A DNA stretch of 64,000 bases from Pedobacter namyangjuensis (GCF_003313325.1 NZ_QMHQ01000001.1:496001-560000), one strand, 5' to 3'. Shown: positions 1-9,058, numbered from the stretch's first letter. Numbers and translations are program-made. The notes: generated by a model from the sequence alone, not told the origin.

Positions 1-1403
1 GCAATAGAAAGTGACTTTGCAAATCTGCTGTAGAGAGGTTTCTTGTGTACCTGTTTTGTGCTTAACCAGTTAGCCACTAAAATTGCTAACGATAAGGCAA
101 AAAGTATTTGAATATTTGGGCGTTCGGCCGGAAAATTGAACATTGCGTCAATAAAATATCCAGTAAGGCATGCAAAGGTAATCCCGGCAATAATTTTTGT
201 ATGGAAGCTACCATTGCCCAAAATAATTTTAATACTTAGAATTAATGCAATAACAAAAATTGACAGAAATACTAGGGCATTAATAACACCTGTTTCGCCG
301 CCTATTTCAATAAAGTCGTTATGTGGGTGTTTAGAGAAAGTGTCGTCATTTAGTAGCTTTTTAGTGTAGAGTGGCGCATAAATCTTCCAATTTCCGTAAC
401 CAACACCTATAATGGGCCGCTCTTTAATTAATTCGTAGCTACCTTTCCAGTAAGCTAACCTAATGTTTGAACGCTCAGAGGTTTGTTCGGCAATGCCACC
501 TATTCTTGATGCCACCGTACCGTAAGTACTTGACTTATCTTGAGTAGCATTTTTTAAACTTTGCTGGCTGATAAAAAATGGCAAAGCAAAAGCGAGAACG
601 ATAAATGAGAAGCGAACAAGGAAGAATTTTAGTTTTTTATCCTTCCAATACAAATAGGCAAGCGTGGCAAATAAGATTATTAAACTTAGAAAAACACCGA
701 TAAATGCGCTTCGGGCGTTTATTAAAAATAACGAAAGGAAGCATAAACTTAAACCAATAATTGAGAAAAATTTTAAAAATCCTTCTCTGCTAAAGATGCA
801 GTAAATAATAAAAGGTATCTTAATTACAAACGCGGCCGCAAATATGTTTTTATTGCCACTTGTACCCTGTAAATTATAAATAAGTGTGTCTATTGGTGTC
901 TTGCCAACTTCTCTGTAAAACTGAAGCACTGTTTCGAATCCTTGCAGTGTCGCTATAATTGTGATAATTAGCGCAATATTTTTAAGCAGATGTAAGCGGT
1001 TAATTAGCAATATTCCAATTAGTACAAAACTTAAAATAGTGGTAAATAGCCTGCTGTAAGCTACCAAACCCTCTATCGGGTTTATCGCAACAAAAAGGGA
1101 TAGGCCAGCAATTAGGAAAAAAATTGTATAAACAACTGAAATACCATTCTTAAAAAATCTGGTAAATGAATCTGATTCAATTATAGATTTGTTGCTGATA
1201 AGGTAAATAAGAGAAAAACCATTTAACACAGAAATTAGTAGCCAGTGAATGCCCATTTGATCTGCCAATTGCAATCTTGGCATGCATTCCACAAGCATAT
1301 AGAATGCTATGATAATGGTTACAGCTACATTGGAGGTATCTGGTTTCTTTTCATTAATATTTACTGATGATTTTAAGGTTCTTTTCTTCTCCTTTTTACT
1401 CAT
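1..1403 (-). CDS. O-antigen ligase family (Wzy_C) membrane protein, C-terminus cut by window edge
   Basis: An open frame runs from an ATG at 1403 to the window edge without a stop, so the C-terminus is missing. The first 28 residues are Lys-rich and cytoplasmic. They are followed by a long series of hydrophobic membrane segments. Near residue 340 is a large loop with GVGYGNW and then HPHNDFIEIGGETG, the conserved Wzy_C signature of O-antigen ligases and polymerases (WaaL-like). Such proteins transfer or polymerise undecaprenol-linked glycans at the periplasmic face of the inner membrane. Bacteroidota members often carry a C-terminal TPR region, which would lie outside this window. It is divergent from nagA with about 97 bp between them. 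The family is clear; whether it is a ligase, polymerase or protein O-glycosylase cannot be told. Confidence 0.85.
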   Translation of the reverse strand, partial: MSKKEKKRTLKSSVNINEKKPDTSNVAVTIIIAFYMLVECMPRLQLADQMGIHWLLISVLNGFSLIYLISNKSIIESDSFTRFFKNGISVVYTIFFLIAGLSLFVAINPIEGLVAYSRLFTTILSFVLIGILLINRLHLLKNIALIITIIATLQGFETVLQFYREVGKTPIDTLIYNLQGTSGNKNIFAAAFVIKIPFIIYCIFSREGFLKFFSIIGLSLCFLSLFLINARSAFIGVFLSLIILFATLAYLYWKDKKLKFFLVRFSFIVLAFALPFFISQQSLKNATQDKSSTYGTVASRIGGIAEQTSERSNIRLAYWKGSYELIKERPIIGVGYGNWKIYAPLYTKKLLNDDTFSKHPHNDFIEIGGETGVINALVFLSIFVIALILSIKIILGNGSFHTKIIAGITFACLTGYFIDAMFNFPAERPNIQILFALSLAILVANWLSTKQVHKKPLYSRFAKSLSI

Positions 1404-1500
1404 GTTTCGCTAATTATTGCAGAAATTTACAAAATCTTGGTACAGGTTCTAAACAAAAATTAAAATCAAGGTACTAACCATTTTATTTTTAACTGAAAGT

Positions 1501-2592
1501 ATGCTAGTATTAACTAATAGTTTTTATTTTGATGAGGGGACGAAAATTTCTGGTAAAAACATTTTCATCGAAAACAAAATCATAGTCGAGATATCCGAGC
1601 GGGAAATTCCAACTGATTACACTAGAGTTGAGTGCAATGGCGGTTTGGTTGTTCCATCGTTTATAGATTTGCAAATTTACGGAAGCGGAGGAAATCTCTT
1701 TTCGGCCTATCCAACCGCAAATACTTTAGCTCAAATGGATGCTGATCTTCTAGCTAAGGGAACTGCTGGGTTTTTAGCCTGCGTTGCAACAAACTCTCCT
1801 GAAATTGTTATTGAAGCTATTAAAGCGGCTAAAGAACATCGCCTTGCGGCAAAAACATTTTTAGGCTTGCACTTAGAAGGCCCATATTTAAATGCTAAAA
1901 GGCGTGGCGCACACATTGCTTCGTTTATAAGAAAAGCAAAGCTTGATGAATTAAAAAAGTTAATTGATTTAGCAGAAGGTGAGATAAAAATGATGACGAT
2001 TGCACCTGAATTGCAAGATGATGATGTGATTCGGTTTTTGTTAGACAATAACGTAATCTTATCTATGGGGCATAGCGATGCAACCTTCGAGCAGGCGACT
2101 GAAGCGTACAACAAGGGTATTACAACTACAACCCATTTATTTAACGCGATGCCTTCTATTCATCATAGAGAACCAAATTTGCCGACGGCATTTTTCAACC
2201 ATAAATCTGCAATGGCAAGTATTATTGTAGATGGCAACCATGTAAATTACGAAATTGTTAAATTGAGCCATAAGCTGGCAGGCGATAGGCTCTTTTTGAT
2301 TACAGATGCGGTTACGGCTTGCAACATCGGCCCTTATCAGCATCAACTAAAAGGCGATAAATTTATAACTCCAGATGGAACACTTTCTGGCTCAAATATT
2401 ACGATGTTGCAAGCGGTGCAAAAGTGTGTAAGCCACTGTGGTATTAGCATAACTGATGCAATTGATATGGCTTCTTTACATCCCGCTAGGTTAATTGGGC
2501 AAGATAACTTTAAAGGCAAAATAAAAATTGGCTACAAAGCAGATCTATTACTGTTAGATGAATCTTTGAAGCTTAAGAAGGTGTTCAGCTAA
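1501..2592 (+). CDS. nagA: N-acetylglucosamine-6-phosphate deacetylase
   Basis: NagA removes the acetyl group from GlcNAc-6-phosphate to give glucosamine-6-phosphate and acetate, in cytoplasmic amino-sugar recycling. The 363-residue length fits the family. The N-terminal strand reads PSFIDLQIYGSGG near residues 52-64, like the enterobacterial form in which the usual HxH is replaced. HLEGPYLN (124-131) carries the metal-binding Glu. GHSDAT (about 190) and THLFNAM (about 213-219) supply the His ligands, and ITDAV (about 268) the catalytic Asp. GTLSGS occurs near the C-terminus, as expected. It is probably transcribed alone or with pyrH, which follows after 64 bp holding promoter-like boxes. Confidence 0.93.
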   Translation: MLVLTNSFYFDEGTKISGKNIFIENKIIVEISEREIPTDYTRVECNGGLVVPSFIDLQIYGSGGNLFSAYPTANTLAQMDADLLAKGTAGFLACVATNSPEIVIEAIKAAKEHRLAAKTFLGLHLEGPYLNAKRRGAHIASFIRKAKLDELKKLIDLAEGEIKMMTIAPELQDDDVIRFLLDNNVILSMGHSDATFEQATEAYNKGITTTTHLFNAMPSIHHREPNLPTAFFNHKSAMASIIVDGNHVNYEIVKLSHKLAGDRLFLITDAVTACNIGPYQHQLKGDKFITPDGTLSGSNITMLQAVQKCVSHCGISITDAIDMASLHPARLIGQDNFKGKIKIGYKADLLLLDESLKLKKVFS

Positions 2593-2617
2593 ACAATATT
2601 TTTGATACAGGGTTTAG

Positions 2618-2651
2618 TTGTTAAAACTTTCAAACATTTATTCTATTTTTG
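2618..2651 (+). promoter_or_regulatory. Candidate Bacteroidota promoter for pyrH
   Basis: TTG at 2618-2620 and TATTTTTG at 2644-2651 match the -33/-7 consensus with a 23-bp spacer. The -7 box ends only 5 nt before the pyrH ATG, which would give an almost leaderless message. A second TATTTTTG at 2597-2604 could start a transcript with a normal leader, so the true start site is open. Confidence 0.45.
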
Positions 2652-2656
2652 GGGTC

Positions 2657-3364
2657 ATGAAATACAAACGGATTTTACTAAAGTTAAGCGGCGAATCGTT
2701 AATGGGCGATAAGCAATACGGTATTGATAATGAGCGTGTTAAGCAGTATGCGGAAGATATTAAAGCAGTACATGACAAAGGCTTGGAAATAGCAATTGTT
2801 ATTGGTGGCGGTAATATTTTTAGAGGTTTAAGTGCAGAAAAATCTGGAATGGACAGGGCACAAGCCGATTATATGGGTATGTTGGCAACCGTAATTAACA
2901 GTATGGCTTTACAAGATGCTTTAGAAAAAGTTGGTTTAAAAACCCGTTTGTTATCTGCCATTAAAATGGAACAAATCTGCGAACCGTTTGTACGTAGAAG
3001 AGCTGTTAGGCACTTAGAAAAAGGGCGTGTTGTTATTTTCGGCGCAGGTACCGGAAACCCGTATTTTACAACTGATTCTGCAGCTGCATTAAGAGCAATA
3101 GAGATTAATGCCGATGCTGTTTTAAAAGGAACACGTGTTGATGGAATTTATACTGCCGATCCGGAGAAAGATCCTAATGCAACAAAATATTCGGAAATAA
3201 CTTTCAAAGAAGTTTATGCTAAAGGCCTAAACGTAATGGATATGACTGCATTTACTTTGTGCGAGGAGAACAAAGTTCCAATTATCGTTTTTGATATGAA
3301 TAAACATGGCAACTTTATGAAAATTGCCAATGGCGAAGAAATAGGCACATTGGTTCAAGGCTAA
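2657..3364 (+). CDS. pyrH: UMP kinase
   Basis: PyrH phosphorylates UMP to UDP with ATP, an essential pyrimidine step in the cytoplasm; it acts as a hexamer of the amino-acid-kinase fold. The product starts [15 protein letters not shown], the family N-terminus, so I choose the ATG at 2657 over an upstream in-frame start at 2618 that would add 13 unconserved residues. The glycine-rich [10 protein letters not shown] loop and the [16 protein letters not shown] segment with [13 protein letters not shown] are present. The length of 235 residues is typical. The stop overlaps the start of the next gene by one base (TAATG). pyrH followed closely by frr is a common bacterial arrangement; here one broken gene lies between. 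Confidence 0.96.
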   Translation: MKYKRILLKLSGESLMGDKQYGIDNERVKQYAEDIKAVHDKGLEIAIVIGGGNIFRGLSAEKSGMDRAQADYMGMLATVINSMALQDALEKVGLKTRLLSAIKMEQICEPFVRRRAVRHLEKGRVVIFGAGTGNPYFTTDSAAALRAIEINADAVLKGTRVDGIYTADPEKDPNATKYSEITFKEVYAKGLNVMDMTAFTLCEENKVPIIVFDMNKHGNFMKIANGEEIGTLVQG

Positions 3365-4236
3365 TGAAACTGCTGATTTGTTTTTTGTTGTTTACTATAC
3401 CAGCAATTGCACAAAAAACATTTATAATTACTGATGAACATAATGCCCCCATTTCGGGGGCATCTGTGTTTTTGGTAACGGATAAAAATAGTTTAACCGC
3501 TATTTCTGATGAACAAGGTAAGATTACGATTGATCTTCTTGATACAGCAAAATAACTAGTACATTCTTTAGGGTATGTTGATAAAGAGTTTTCAGGACGC
3601 CAACTAATTAGCAAAACTGCAATTGTTTTAGAAACTGCTAGCTACCAACTAAAAGAGGTTAAAGTTGGCTCGGCATTATCCGAATTTGTAATTAAGCAAC
3701 CTGAATATATCGGCTACAGAACTATTATAGATATTCCTCAAGATGCTAATATACAGAGGGTAATCACTATAAAAGTTGATTCTGCTGGTTATTTAAAGTC
3801 GTTTAAACTATTTTGTAAAATTCAGCTTAAAGATTTGGCGCCGGATTATCGGTTCATTTTATTTAGCGAAAAAAATGCCGCTCCAGACAGCCTGCTTCTA
3901 CCTTTGAAATTGGATGGCGTTAAAAGTAAAAAGGAGATAAATTTCGATTTATTAAAGTCAAATTTTTATTTGGAAAAAGGAACTTATTTTATCGGATACG
4001 AGACTTTTAATGGTAAGGCAATTGCCAACAAGCAAATCCATATAGATAAAAACAAAAAGAAATACATTACCGTTCCAATTGTAATACATGGTAGCAACGA
4101 ACAAAAAATAAGCTACCACAGACATAACTTATCTAAATGGAATATAGCAAAAACAGGAGAAATAGTAAATGGTAAAGTGATGTGGCAAGACGACTTGTCG
4201 CGAAACTTTGCCTACGAATTACACCTAATGCATTAA
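3364..4236 (+). pseudogene. Carboxypeptidase-regulatory-like secreted protein interrupted by an in-frame stop
   Basis: One reading frame runs from the ATG at 3364 to the stop at 4236 with a single internal TAA at 3553-3555. The first part (63 residues) has a signal peptide ending AIAQ and the start of a carboxypeptidase-D-regulatory-like beta-sandwich (DEHNAPISGASVFLV). After the stop the frame continues directly with LVHSLGYVDKEFSG, the usual end of that domain. About 220 further residues of coherent sequence follow, ending ELHLMH. No shift of frame is needed, so this is a point nonsense mutation, a base-call error or stop readthrough. The intact protein would have about 290 residues and be exported. 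It overlaps the pyrH stop by one base. The role of the C-terminal part is not recognised. Confidence 0.8.
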
Positions 4237-4288
4237 TAGCAATCATAAAATAAATTTATTTTATATTTTTGTGTAAACACTACAAATC

Positions 4289-4852
4289 ATGAATGACCTC
4301 ATAAAAAAACAATTGGTTGACGCTCAGGCAACAATGGATAAAGCAATTGCGCATTGCGAATCTGAATTAACCAAAATTAGAGCGGGTAAAGCTTCTGCCG
4401 GAATGTTAGATGGAATTATGGTGGATTATTATGGTACACCTACTCCTTTAGCTCAAGTTGGTAGTATCAATACGCCGGATGCCCGTACGTTGATTATCCA
4501 GCCTTGGGAAAAATCGTTACTAGTGCCAATTGAAAGAGCTATTATGGAAGCGAACATCGGCATTAACCCACAGAATGATGGTGTAATTATTCGTTTGGTA
4601 GTACCGCCTTTAACAGAAGAGCGTAGGAAAGAATTGGTTAAAAAAGTTAAAGAAGAAGCGGAAAGAGGTAGAATAACCGTACGTAACATCCGTAAAGATG
4701 CCAACACTAAAATACAAAAATTAAAAGGCGAAGGCGTTTCTGACGACGAGATTAAAACAGGAGAAGGAGAAGTTCAGAAAATTACAGATGCATATATTAT
4801 CAAGGTTGATAAACACGCAGAAGCTAAAGAAAAAGATGTAATGACTGTTTAA
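4289..4852 (+). CDS. frr: Ribosome recycling factor
   Basis: RRF splits the post-termination ribosome together with EF-G. The 187-residue product has the expected three-helix-bundle sequence: KIRAGKASAGMLDGIMVDYYG near residues 30-50, then the four-stranded domain with TLIIQPWE. The C-terminal helix contains TEERRKELVKKVK and VRNIRKDAN. A promoter-like TATTTTTG at 4264-4271 lies just upstream without a convincing -33 box, so transcription may also come from pyrH. A terminator follows at 4897. The call is secure. Confidence 0.97.
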   Translation: MNDLIKKQLVDAQATMDKAIAHCESELTKIRAGKASAGMLDGIMVDYYGTPTPLAQVGSINTPDARTLIIQPWEKSLLVPIERAIMEANIGINPQNDGVIIRLVVPPLTEERRKELVKKVKEEAERGRITVRNIRKDANTKIQKLKGEGVSDDEIKTGEGEVQKITDAYIIKVDKHAEAKEKDVMTV

Positions 4853-4855
4853 TGA

Positions 4856-4892
4856 GCCATATAGCTCAGTCGGCATTATAGTCTGATTGTAA
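4856..4892 (+). other. tRNA-Thr-like 5'-half remnant
   Basis: Four bases after the frr stop the DNA reads GCC, then TATAGCTCAGT and GG, then CTGATTGTAAT. These match the acceptor start, D-arm and TGT-anticodon arm of a bacterial tRNA-Thr, with several bases missing. No variable region, T-arm or 3' acceptor strand follows; a terminator hairpin takes their place. It reads as a decayed tRNA fragment, though chance similarity is possible. Confidence 0.4.
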
Positions 4893-4896
4893 TATA

Positions 4897-4930
4897 AAAG
4901 GGAATGTTGCTAAGCTTCATTCCCTTTCTT
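4897..4930 (+). terminator. Rho-independent terminator after frr
   Basis: A perfect 10-bp inverted repeat, AAAGGGAATG (4897-4906) and CATTCCCTTT (4918-4927), encloses an 11-nt loop. A pyrimidine-rich tail follows. The stem is nearly symmetric, but only frr needs it. Its loop contains the -33 element of the next promoter. Confidence 0.85.
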
Positions 4931-4938
4931 TATTTTTG
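4907..4938 (+). promoter_or_regulatory. Bacteroidota promoter for the ABC exporter
   Basis: TTG at 4907-4909 and TATTTTTG at 4931-4938 are separated by exactly 21 bp, matching the -33/-7 consensus. The predicted start near 4943 would leave a leader of about 18 nt before the ATG at 4961. The promoter is interleaved with the frr terminator. Confidence 0.65.
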
Positions 4939-4960
4939 TCGCCCAAAACAAAAAATATAA

Positions 4961-6709
4961 ATGAATTTATTGCTCCAATATTTAAAAACACACAAGTGGA
5001 TTGTAGTACTTGCATTAGTGCTTGCCGCCTTTAATATAGGGTTCTCGTTAATGGACCCATACTTCACCGGAAAAATTGTAGATAATTTTATAGAAAAGAA
5101 GGATATCCTAAACAGAACACAGTTTGTGTGGGGCGTTTTAGGCTTGGTTGGCTTAGCAATTGGTGCCGCTATGGTTTCAAGAATTGCCAAAAACTTTCAA
5201 GACTACTTTACCAGTATCATTGTACAAAAAGTTGGCGCAAAAATGTATGCCGATGGTTTGCAACACTCGCTAGAGTTACCTTACCAGGTTTTTGAAGATC
5301 AGCGAAGCGGAGAAACTCTAGGCATCTTGCAAAAAGTTAGGTTAGACAGCGAAAAATTTATCACCTCTTTTATAAGTGTACTTTTTGTTAGTTTAATCGG
5401 GATGATTTTCGTTATCGTTTACTCACTAACGGTAAGTTATAAAGTAACCTTAATCTACGTTGCCTCCATACCGATAATAGCATTTTTAAGCTGGTTCTTG
5501 AGCCGTAAAATTAAAACCATACAACGCTCAATAGTTACAGAAACAACCGCCCTGGCGGGTTCTACAACAGAGTCACTACGAAATATAGAATTGGTAAAAA
5601 GTTTGGGCTTAGCCAACCAGGAAATAGATCGTTTAAATAAAACTACCTACAAAATTTTGGGCTTAGAGTTGCGCAAAGTTAAATATGTGCGTAGTATGAG
5701 TTTTGTGCAGGGCACAACCGTAAACTTGGTAAGAAGTATAATGGTAGTGGTGTTGTTAATTTTGATCTTTGAAAATACCATTTCGCCGGGCCAATATTTC
5801 TCTTTCTTGTTTTACTCTTTCTTTTTGTTTGGGCCACTGCAAGAGCTAGGTAATGTTATTTTAGCTTGGCGAGAAGCCGAGGTTTCTCTAGGTAACTTCA
5901 AGAAAATCTTGAACACGCCGAAGGATAAGAAACCAGAAAATCCTGTTCAGTTGCAACGTGTTGAAACTCTAGCATTTTCTAATGTTAGCTTTAGGCATTT
6001 ATCGGGTAAAAACAATGCCCTAAACAATATCAATTTTGCTACTGATAAAGGAGAAACAATAGCTTTTGTCGGTCCATCTGGCTCGGGTAAAACTACGTTG
6101 GTAAAGCTGTTGGTTGGTTTATATCAACCTGTAGAGGGCGAAGTGTTATATAACAGAACTTCCGGGAATGACATCGACCTAGACCAACTAAGAGAAAAAA
6201 TTGGTTTTGTAACGCAAGACACGCAACTTTTTTCGGGTACGATTAGAGAGAACTTGCAGTTTGTAAAACCAGGCGCAAGCGATGAAGACATTATGCGTGT
6301 ACTGCAACAAGCTGCTTGTCAGAATTTGTTGGCAAGAGCCGATAAAGGATTGGACACGGTAATTGGCGAAGGTGGCGTAAAAGTTTCTGGTGGCGAAAAG
6401 CAACGTTTATCAATCGCTAGAGCCTTGTTGCGTAGGCCAGATATCTTGGTGTTTGATGAAGCTACGTCGTCTTTAGATTCTTTAACCGAAGAAGAAATTA
6501 CGGGAACGATAAGGGAAGTGTCTAAACTTACCAGCCACATTACCATTTTAATTGCACACAGGCTTTCAACCATCCGCCATGCCGATAGAATTTACGTTTT
6601 AGAAAAAGGACATATTATTGAGCAAGGTAAACACGAAGATTTGTTAGCCGAAAAAGGGCTGTATTTTGCCATGTGGCGCCAGCAAGTTGGGGAGAGGTTA
6701 GATAATTAA
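4961..6709 (+). CDS. MsbA-like ABC exporter (fused membrane and ATPase domains)
   Basis: A 582-residue half-transporter of the exporter class, probably acting as a homodimer in the inner membrane. Residues 1 to about 310 hold six transmembrane helices. The ATPase domain follows, with Walker A GPSGSGKTT near residue 371, the Q-loop VTQDTQLFSGTIREN, signature VSGGEKQRLS near 475 and Walker B ILVFDEATSSLD near 495. The switch His lies in IAHRLSTIRHAD. The family exports lipid A precursors, peptides or drugs; the substrate cannot be read from sequence. It has its own promoter and is followed by a strong terminator at 6795. Confidence 0.9.
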   Translation: MNLLLQYLKTHKWIVVLALVLAAFNIGFSLMDPYFTGKIVDNFIEKKDILNRTQFVWGVLGLVGLAIGAAMVSRIAKNFQDYFTSIIVQKVGAKMYADGLQHSLELPYQVFEDQRSGETLGILQKVRLDSEKFITSFISVLFVSLIGMIFVIVYSLTVSYKVTLIYVASIPIIAFLSWFLSRKIKTIQRSIVTETTALAGSTTESLRNIELVKSLGLANQEIDRLNKTTYKILGLELRKVKYVRSMSFVQGTTVNLVRSIMVVVLLILIFENTISPGQYFSFLFYSFFLFGPLQELGNVILAWREAEVSLGNFKKILNTPKDKKPENPVQLQRVETLAFSNVSFRHLSGKNNALNNINFATDKGETIAFVGPSGSGKTTLVKLLVGLYQPVEGEVLYNRTSGNDIDLDQLREKIGFVTQDTQLFSGTIRENLQFVKPGASDEDIMRVLQQAACQNLLARADKGLDTVIGEGGVKVSGGEKQRLSIARALLRRPDILVFDEATSSLDSLTEEEITGTIREVSKLTSHITILIAHRLSTIRHADRIYVLEKGHIIEQGKHEDLLAEKGLYFAMWRQQVGERLDN

Positions 6710-6794
6710 CCTTTTATTCTTCATGTTAAAACGAAAAACCTCCGTTACTAAGCTAATTATTTTGTAATCTAAAGATCTAATTTTTTTAAAGTTA

Positions 6795-6829
6795 AACCTC
6801 GCAGATTTTAAAACCTGCGAGGTTTTTTT
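6795..6829 (+). terminator. Rho-independent terminator
   Basis: AACCTCGCAG (6795-6804) pairs perfectly with CTGCGAGGTT (6815-6824), followed by a run of seven Ts. It ends the ABC exporter transcript 85 bp after its stop. Confidence 0.9.
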
Positions 6830-7157
6830 GTGCGCTAACAATTTGGGCAATCAAGTATTTTCTATCCATTTTAGGTGATGAAAAACAATGTCAGCATTTC
6901 AAATTTATTGCAGCCCCGCTCTCGTTGCTGCCGAAAAGGCATTCACTAAATCGGGTTTATATAACAGCGTGGGTGGTTCTTGGCCAATGCCAACCCCTCA
7001 TAGTAGCAATGGCAAGTTTTTATAAACCGGATTGGAATGGCATCCTGTGAGTAAAGCGAACAGATAAAATGTAAAGCCGGACGAACAATAATCTTAATTG
7101 TGGTATTGCTTTTCAAAAAATTAAAAACCATTTGCGCTTTAAAACCATTTATCAAGT
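6830..7157. repeat. Gene-free stretch with a degenerate dispersed repeat copy
   Basis: No convincing gene is seen. Positions 7024-7083 resemble the dispersed repeat seen more clearly at 24421 and 52561. The copy has AAACC-GATTG-AATGG at one end and GTAAAGCCGGAC at the other, with a decayed middle. The part before 7020 looks like worn-out repeat or coding DNA without an intact frame. Confidence 0.35.
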
Positions 7158-7406
7158 ATGCTTTTAGAATTTTTAAATCTTGGTGAGGGCGGAGTGGCTG
7201 TAATTTTAGCAATTATTGCTGTTCCTTTGCTTTTAATAATTTATTGTCTTTTTGATATCCTTCGATCTGAATTTAAAACCGGATTGATGAAATTCGTTTT
7301 TTTGGCACTTGTATTATTTGCTCCATTTTTGGGAAGCATCATTTATCTTATCATACGTAGAGATTATCTAAAGCCAAGAGATCCTAACAATGGATTAATC
7401 GTTTAA
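7158..7406 (+). CDS. Small PLDc_N-type membrane protein
   Basis: An 82-residue protein with two hydrophobic helices (about residues 11-34 and 45-66). The order is GGVAVILAIIAVPLLLIIYCLFDIL, a short polar turn, then KFVFLALVLFAPFLGSIIYLIIRRDYLKP. This matches the phospholipase-D-nuclease N-terminal (PLDc_N) family, which in small proteins like this occurs without any nuclease domain. No enzyme activity is implied. It starts at an ATG and overlaps the end of the convergent MFS gene by four bases. Function unknown. Confidence 0.75.
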   Translation: MLLEFLNLGEGGVAVILAIIAVPLLLIIYCLFDILRSEFKTGLMKFVFLALVLFAPFLGSIIYLIIRRDYLKPRDPNNGLIV

Positions 7407-8695
7407 ATCTGATCTTCTATTTTATCGGCAGGTTTAATATCTGATAAGGTTAGTGGTAAAAGATTTTTAGTTTTTAGATAGGTGACAAAAGCAACACCGA
7501 GCGTCATACTGCCACCAAAAACTACAGCCGGTACGGTTCTCATTAGTTTTGCCGTTAAGCCAGATTCGAATGCGCCAATTTCGTTAGACGAGCCAATAAA
7601 CATACTATTCACCGCAGAAACTCTGCCTCGCATCTGGTCGGGTGTTAGCAACTGCATAATGGTAGAACGAATAATTACGCTAACGCTATCGAATGCGCCT
7701 TCGCAAAATAAGAAGAATAAAGTAAGGTAGAAACTAGTTGATAGACCGTAGCAAATAATACTGATCGCAAAACCAGTTACTGCAATTAAAAGATTACGCC
7801 AAGGGCGATTCATGGGCGAAAACCTCGTCATTAACAACATGGTTAGTACCGAGCCTAAAGATGCTGCTGCTCGCATAAAACCTAAACCTTCTGAGCCGAC
7901 TTTTAAAATTTCTTCGGCAAAAACGGGTAAAAGCGCCACTGCACCACCAAAAAATACCGAGAATAAATCGAGGCTCATTGCGCCAAGCATCATTTTGCTT
8001 TTAAAAACGAATTGCACGCCTTCTTTTAAACTTTCAAAAATGCTTTCTTTCGGAATGAAATTTGGATAATGCTTATCTAAAAAGAAAATACAGGTTATTG
8101 ATAAAGAGATAAACAAAAATATAATAATGTAAACAGGTGTAATACCGTAAAAGCCGTAGATTAGGCCACCTGTCATTGGGCCTAAAATAGATGCCATTTG
8201 CCAGCTAGAACTGCTCCAAGTAGCACCATTTGGGTAAAGTTTCTTCGGTAAAATTTGCCCCATTAACGAGAATGTTGTAGGTCCGAAAAAACCACGAGCG
8301 AGACCGATACAAAAGATCATTGCATACATAATAGCCAAAATGTAGGTTTTTGGCATGTAAGCGTGCATTTGCTCGCTTGTGAAAACGAGCATTACTACCG
8401 AAGCCAGTAGAACGCCAAAGAATATTTTTAGCAGTAAGACCTTTTTCTCAGATTTATCGGCTATATAACCACCATAAAGTGCAATACTAATTGCAGGAAT
8501 GGCTTCGCAAAGACCGATGAAGGCTAATGCTAATGGATCTTTAGTAAGTTTAAAGATATGAAAGCCGATTACAACAGCTTGCATTTGATAGGCGAAAGTG
8601 AAAAAGAATCGCATGCCAATGTACGATCGGAATTCTCGGAATCTGAGTGCGGCAAATGGGTCTTTTTTTTCGGGTAGGATAGTTTGCTCTTCCAA
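7403..8695 (-). CDS. Major facilitator superfamily transporter (EntS-like)
   Basis: A 430-residue, 12-helix MFS permease of the MFS_3/EntS-like group. FRSYIGMRFFFTFAYQMQAVVIGFHIF opens helix 1. The loop-2 motif appears as GGYIADKSEKKVLL, and QLLTPDQMRGRVSAVNSMFIGSSNEIGAFESG is the central-to-late signature typical of this group. Members export siderophores or drugs; the substrate is unknown. The start appears to be TTG at 8695, because the first internal ATG lies inside helix 1. It is convergent with the small PLDc_N protein and has no obvious operon partner. Confidence 0.85.
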   Translation of the reverse strand: MEEQTILPEKKDPFAALRFREFRSYIGMRFFFTFAYQMQAVVIGFHIFKLTKDPLALAFIGLCEAIPAISIALYGGYIADKSEKKVLLLKIFFGVLLASVVMLVFTSEQMHAYMPKTYILAIMYAMIFCIGLARGFFGPTTFSLMGQILPKKLYPNGATWSSSSWQMASILGPMTGGLIYGFYGITPVYIIIFLFISLSITCIFFLDKHYPNFIPKESIFESLKEGVQFVFKSKMMLGAMSLDLFSVFFGGAVALLPVFAEEILKVGSEGLGFMRAAASLGSVLTMLLMTRFSPMNRPWRNLLIAVTGFAISIICYGLSTSFYLTLFFLFCEGAFDSVSVIIRSTIMQLLTPDQMRGRVSAVNSMFIGSSNEIGAFESGLTAKLMRTVPAVVFGGSMTLGVAFVTYLKTKNLLPLTLSDIKPADKIEDQI

Positions 8696-9058
8696 GGCAG
8701 AAAATTTGCTGTAAATGTAGGCGTTAAAGCATTATTATTTTACAGCATATTGTAATTATTTCAGTTTGGAGGCTACATTTTTTTGGAGCTAATTTTACCA
8801 ACAAACTTGCAAACTAAGCCCGATTGGATTGTGCATGAATTTAAAATCTAACGTCATTCACGTGAAAATGGGAATCGTAAAGCAATGGGTATAGCTATCT
8901 TTCTATATGGTTTATTACAATTGCCAATCGAGCTGACAATTATGACCAACTTGAAACGAAAAGCGGGGCCCCGGTAGGAAAAGTATTACTGCAATTGCCT
9001 TTCAAAAAAAATAAGTCGGCAAAGCGCAATGACTTTACCGACTTTGAGAGCTATGCGA
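8696..9058 (-). terminator. Gene-free stretch with a terminator for the TonB receptor gene
   Basis: The 363 bp hold no supported gene. The strong element is a hairpin at 9013-9044: AAGTCGGCAAAG against CTTTACCGACTT, one mismatch. On the minus strand it is followed by a T-run, so it ends the receptor transcript, whose stop is at 9059. Around 8815-8890 there are fragments resembling the dispersed repeat end (CCCGATTGG) and another worn repeat (AACGTCATT). Confidence 0.7.

Noticed and set aside
1731..2346. Open frames antisense to nagA
   Set aside because: The products lack any family features and lie opposite a well-conserved enzyme gene.
6946..7212. 88-codon minus-strand frame
   Set aside because: It overlaps the dispersed repeat and the start of the PLDc_N gene; the product has no family features.
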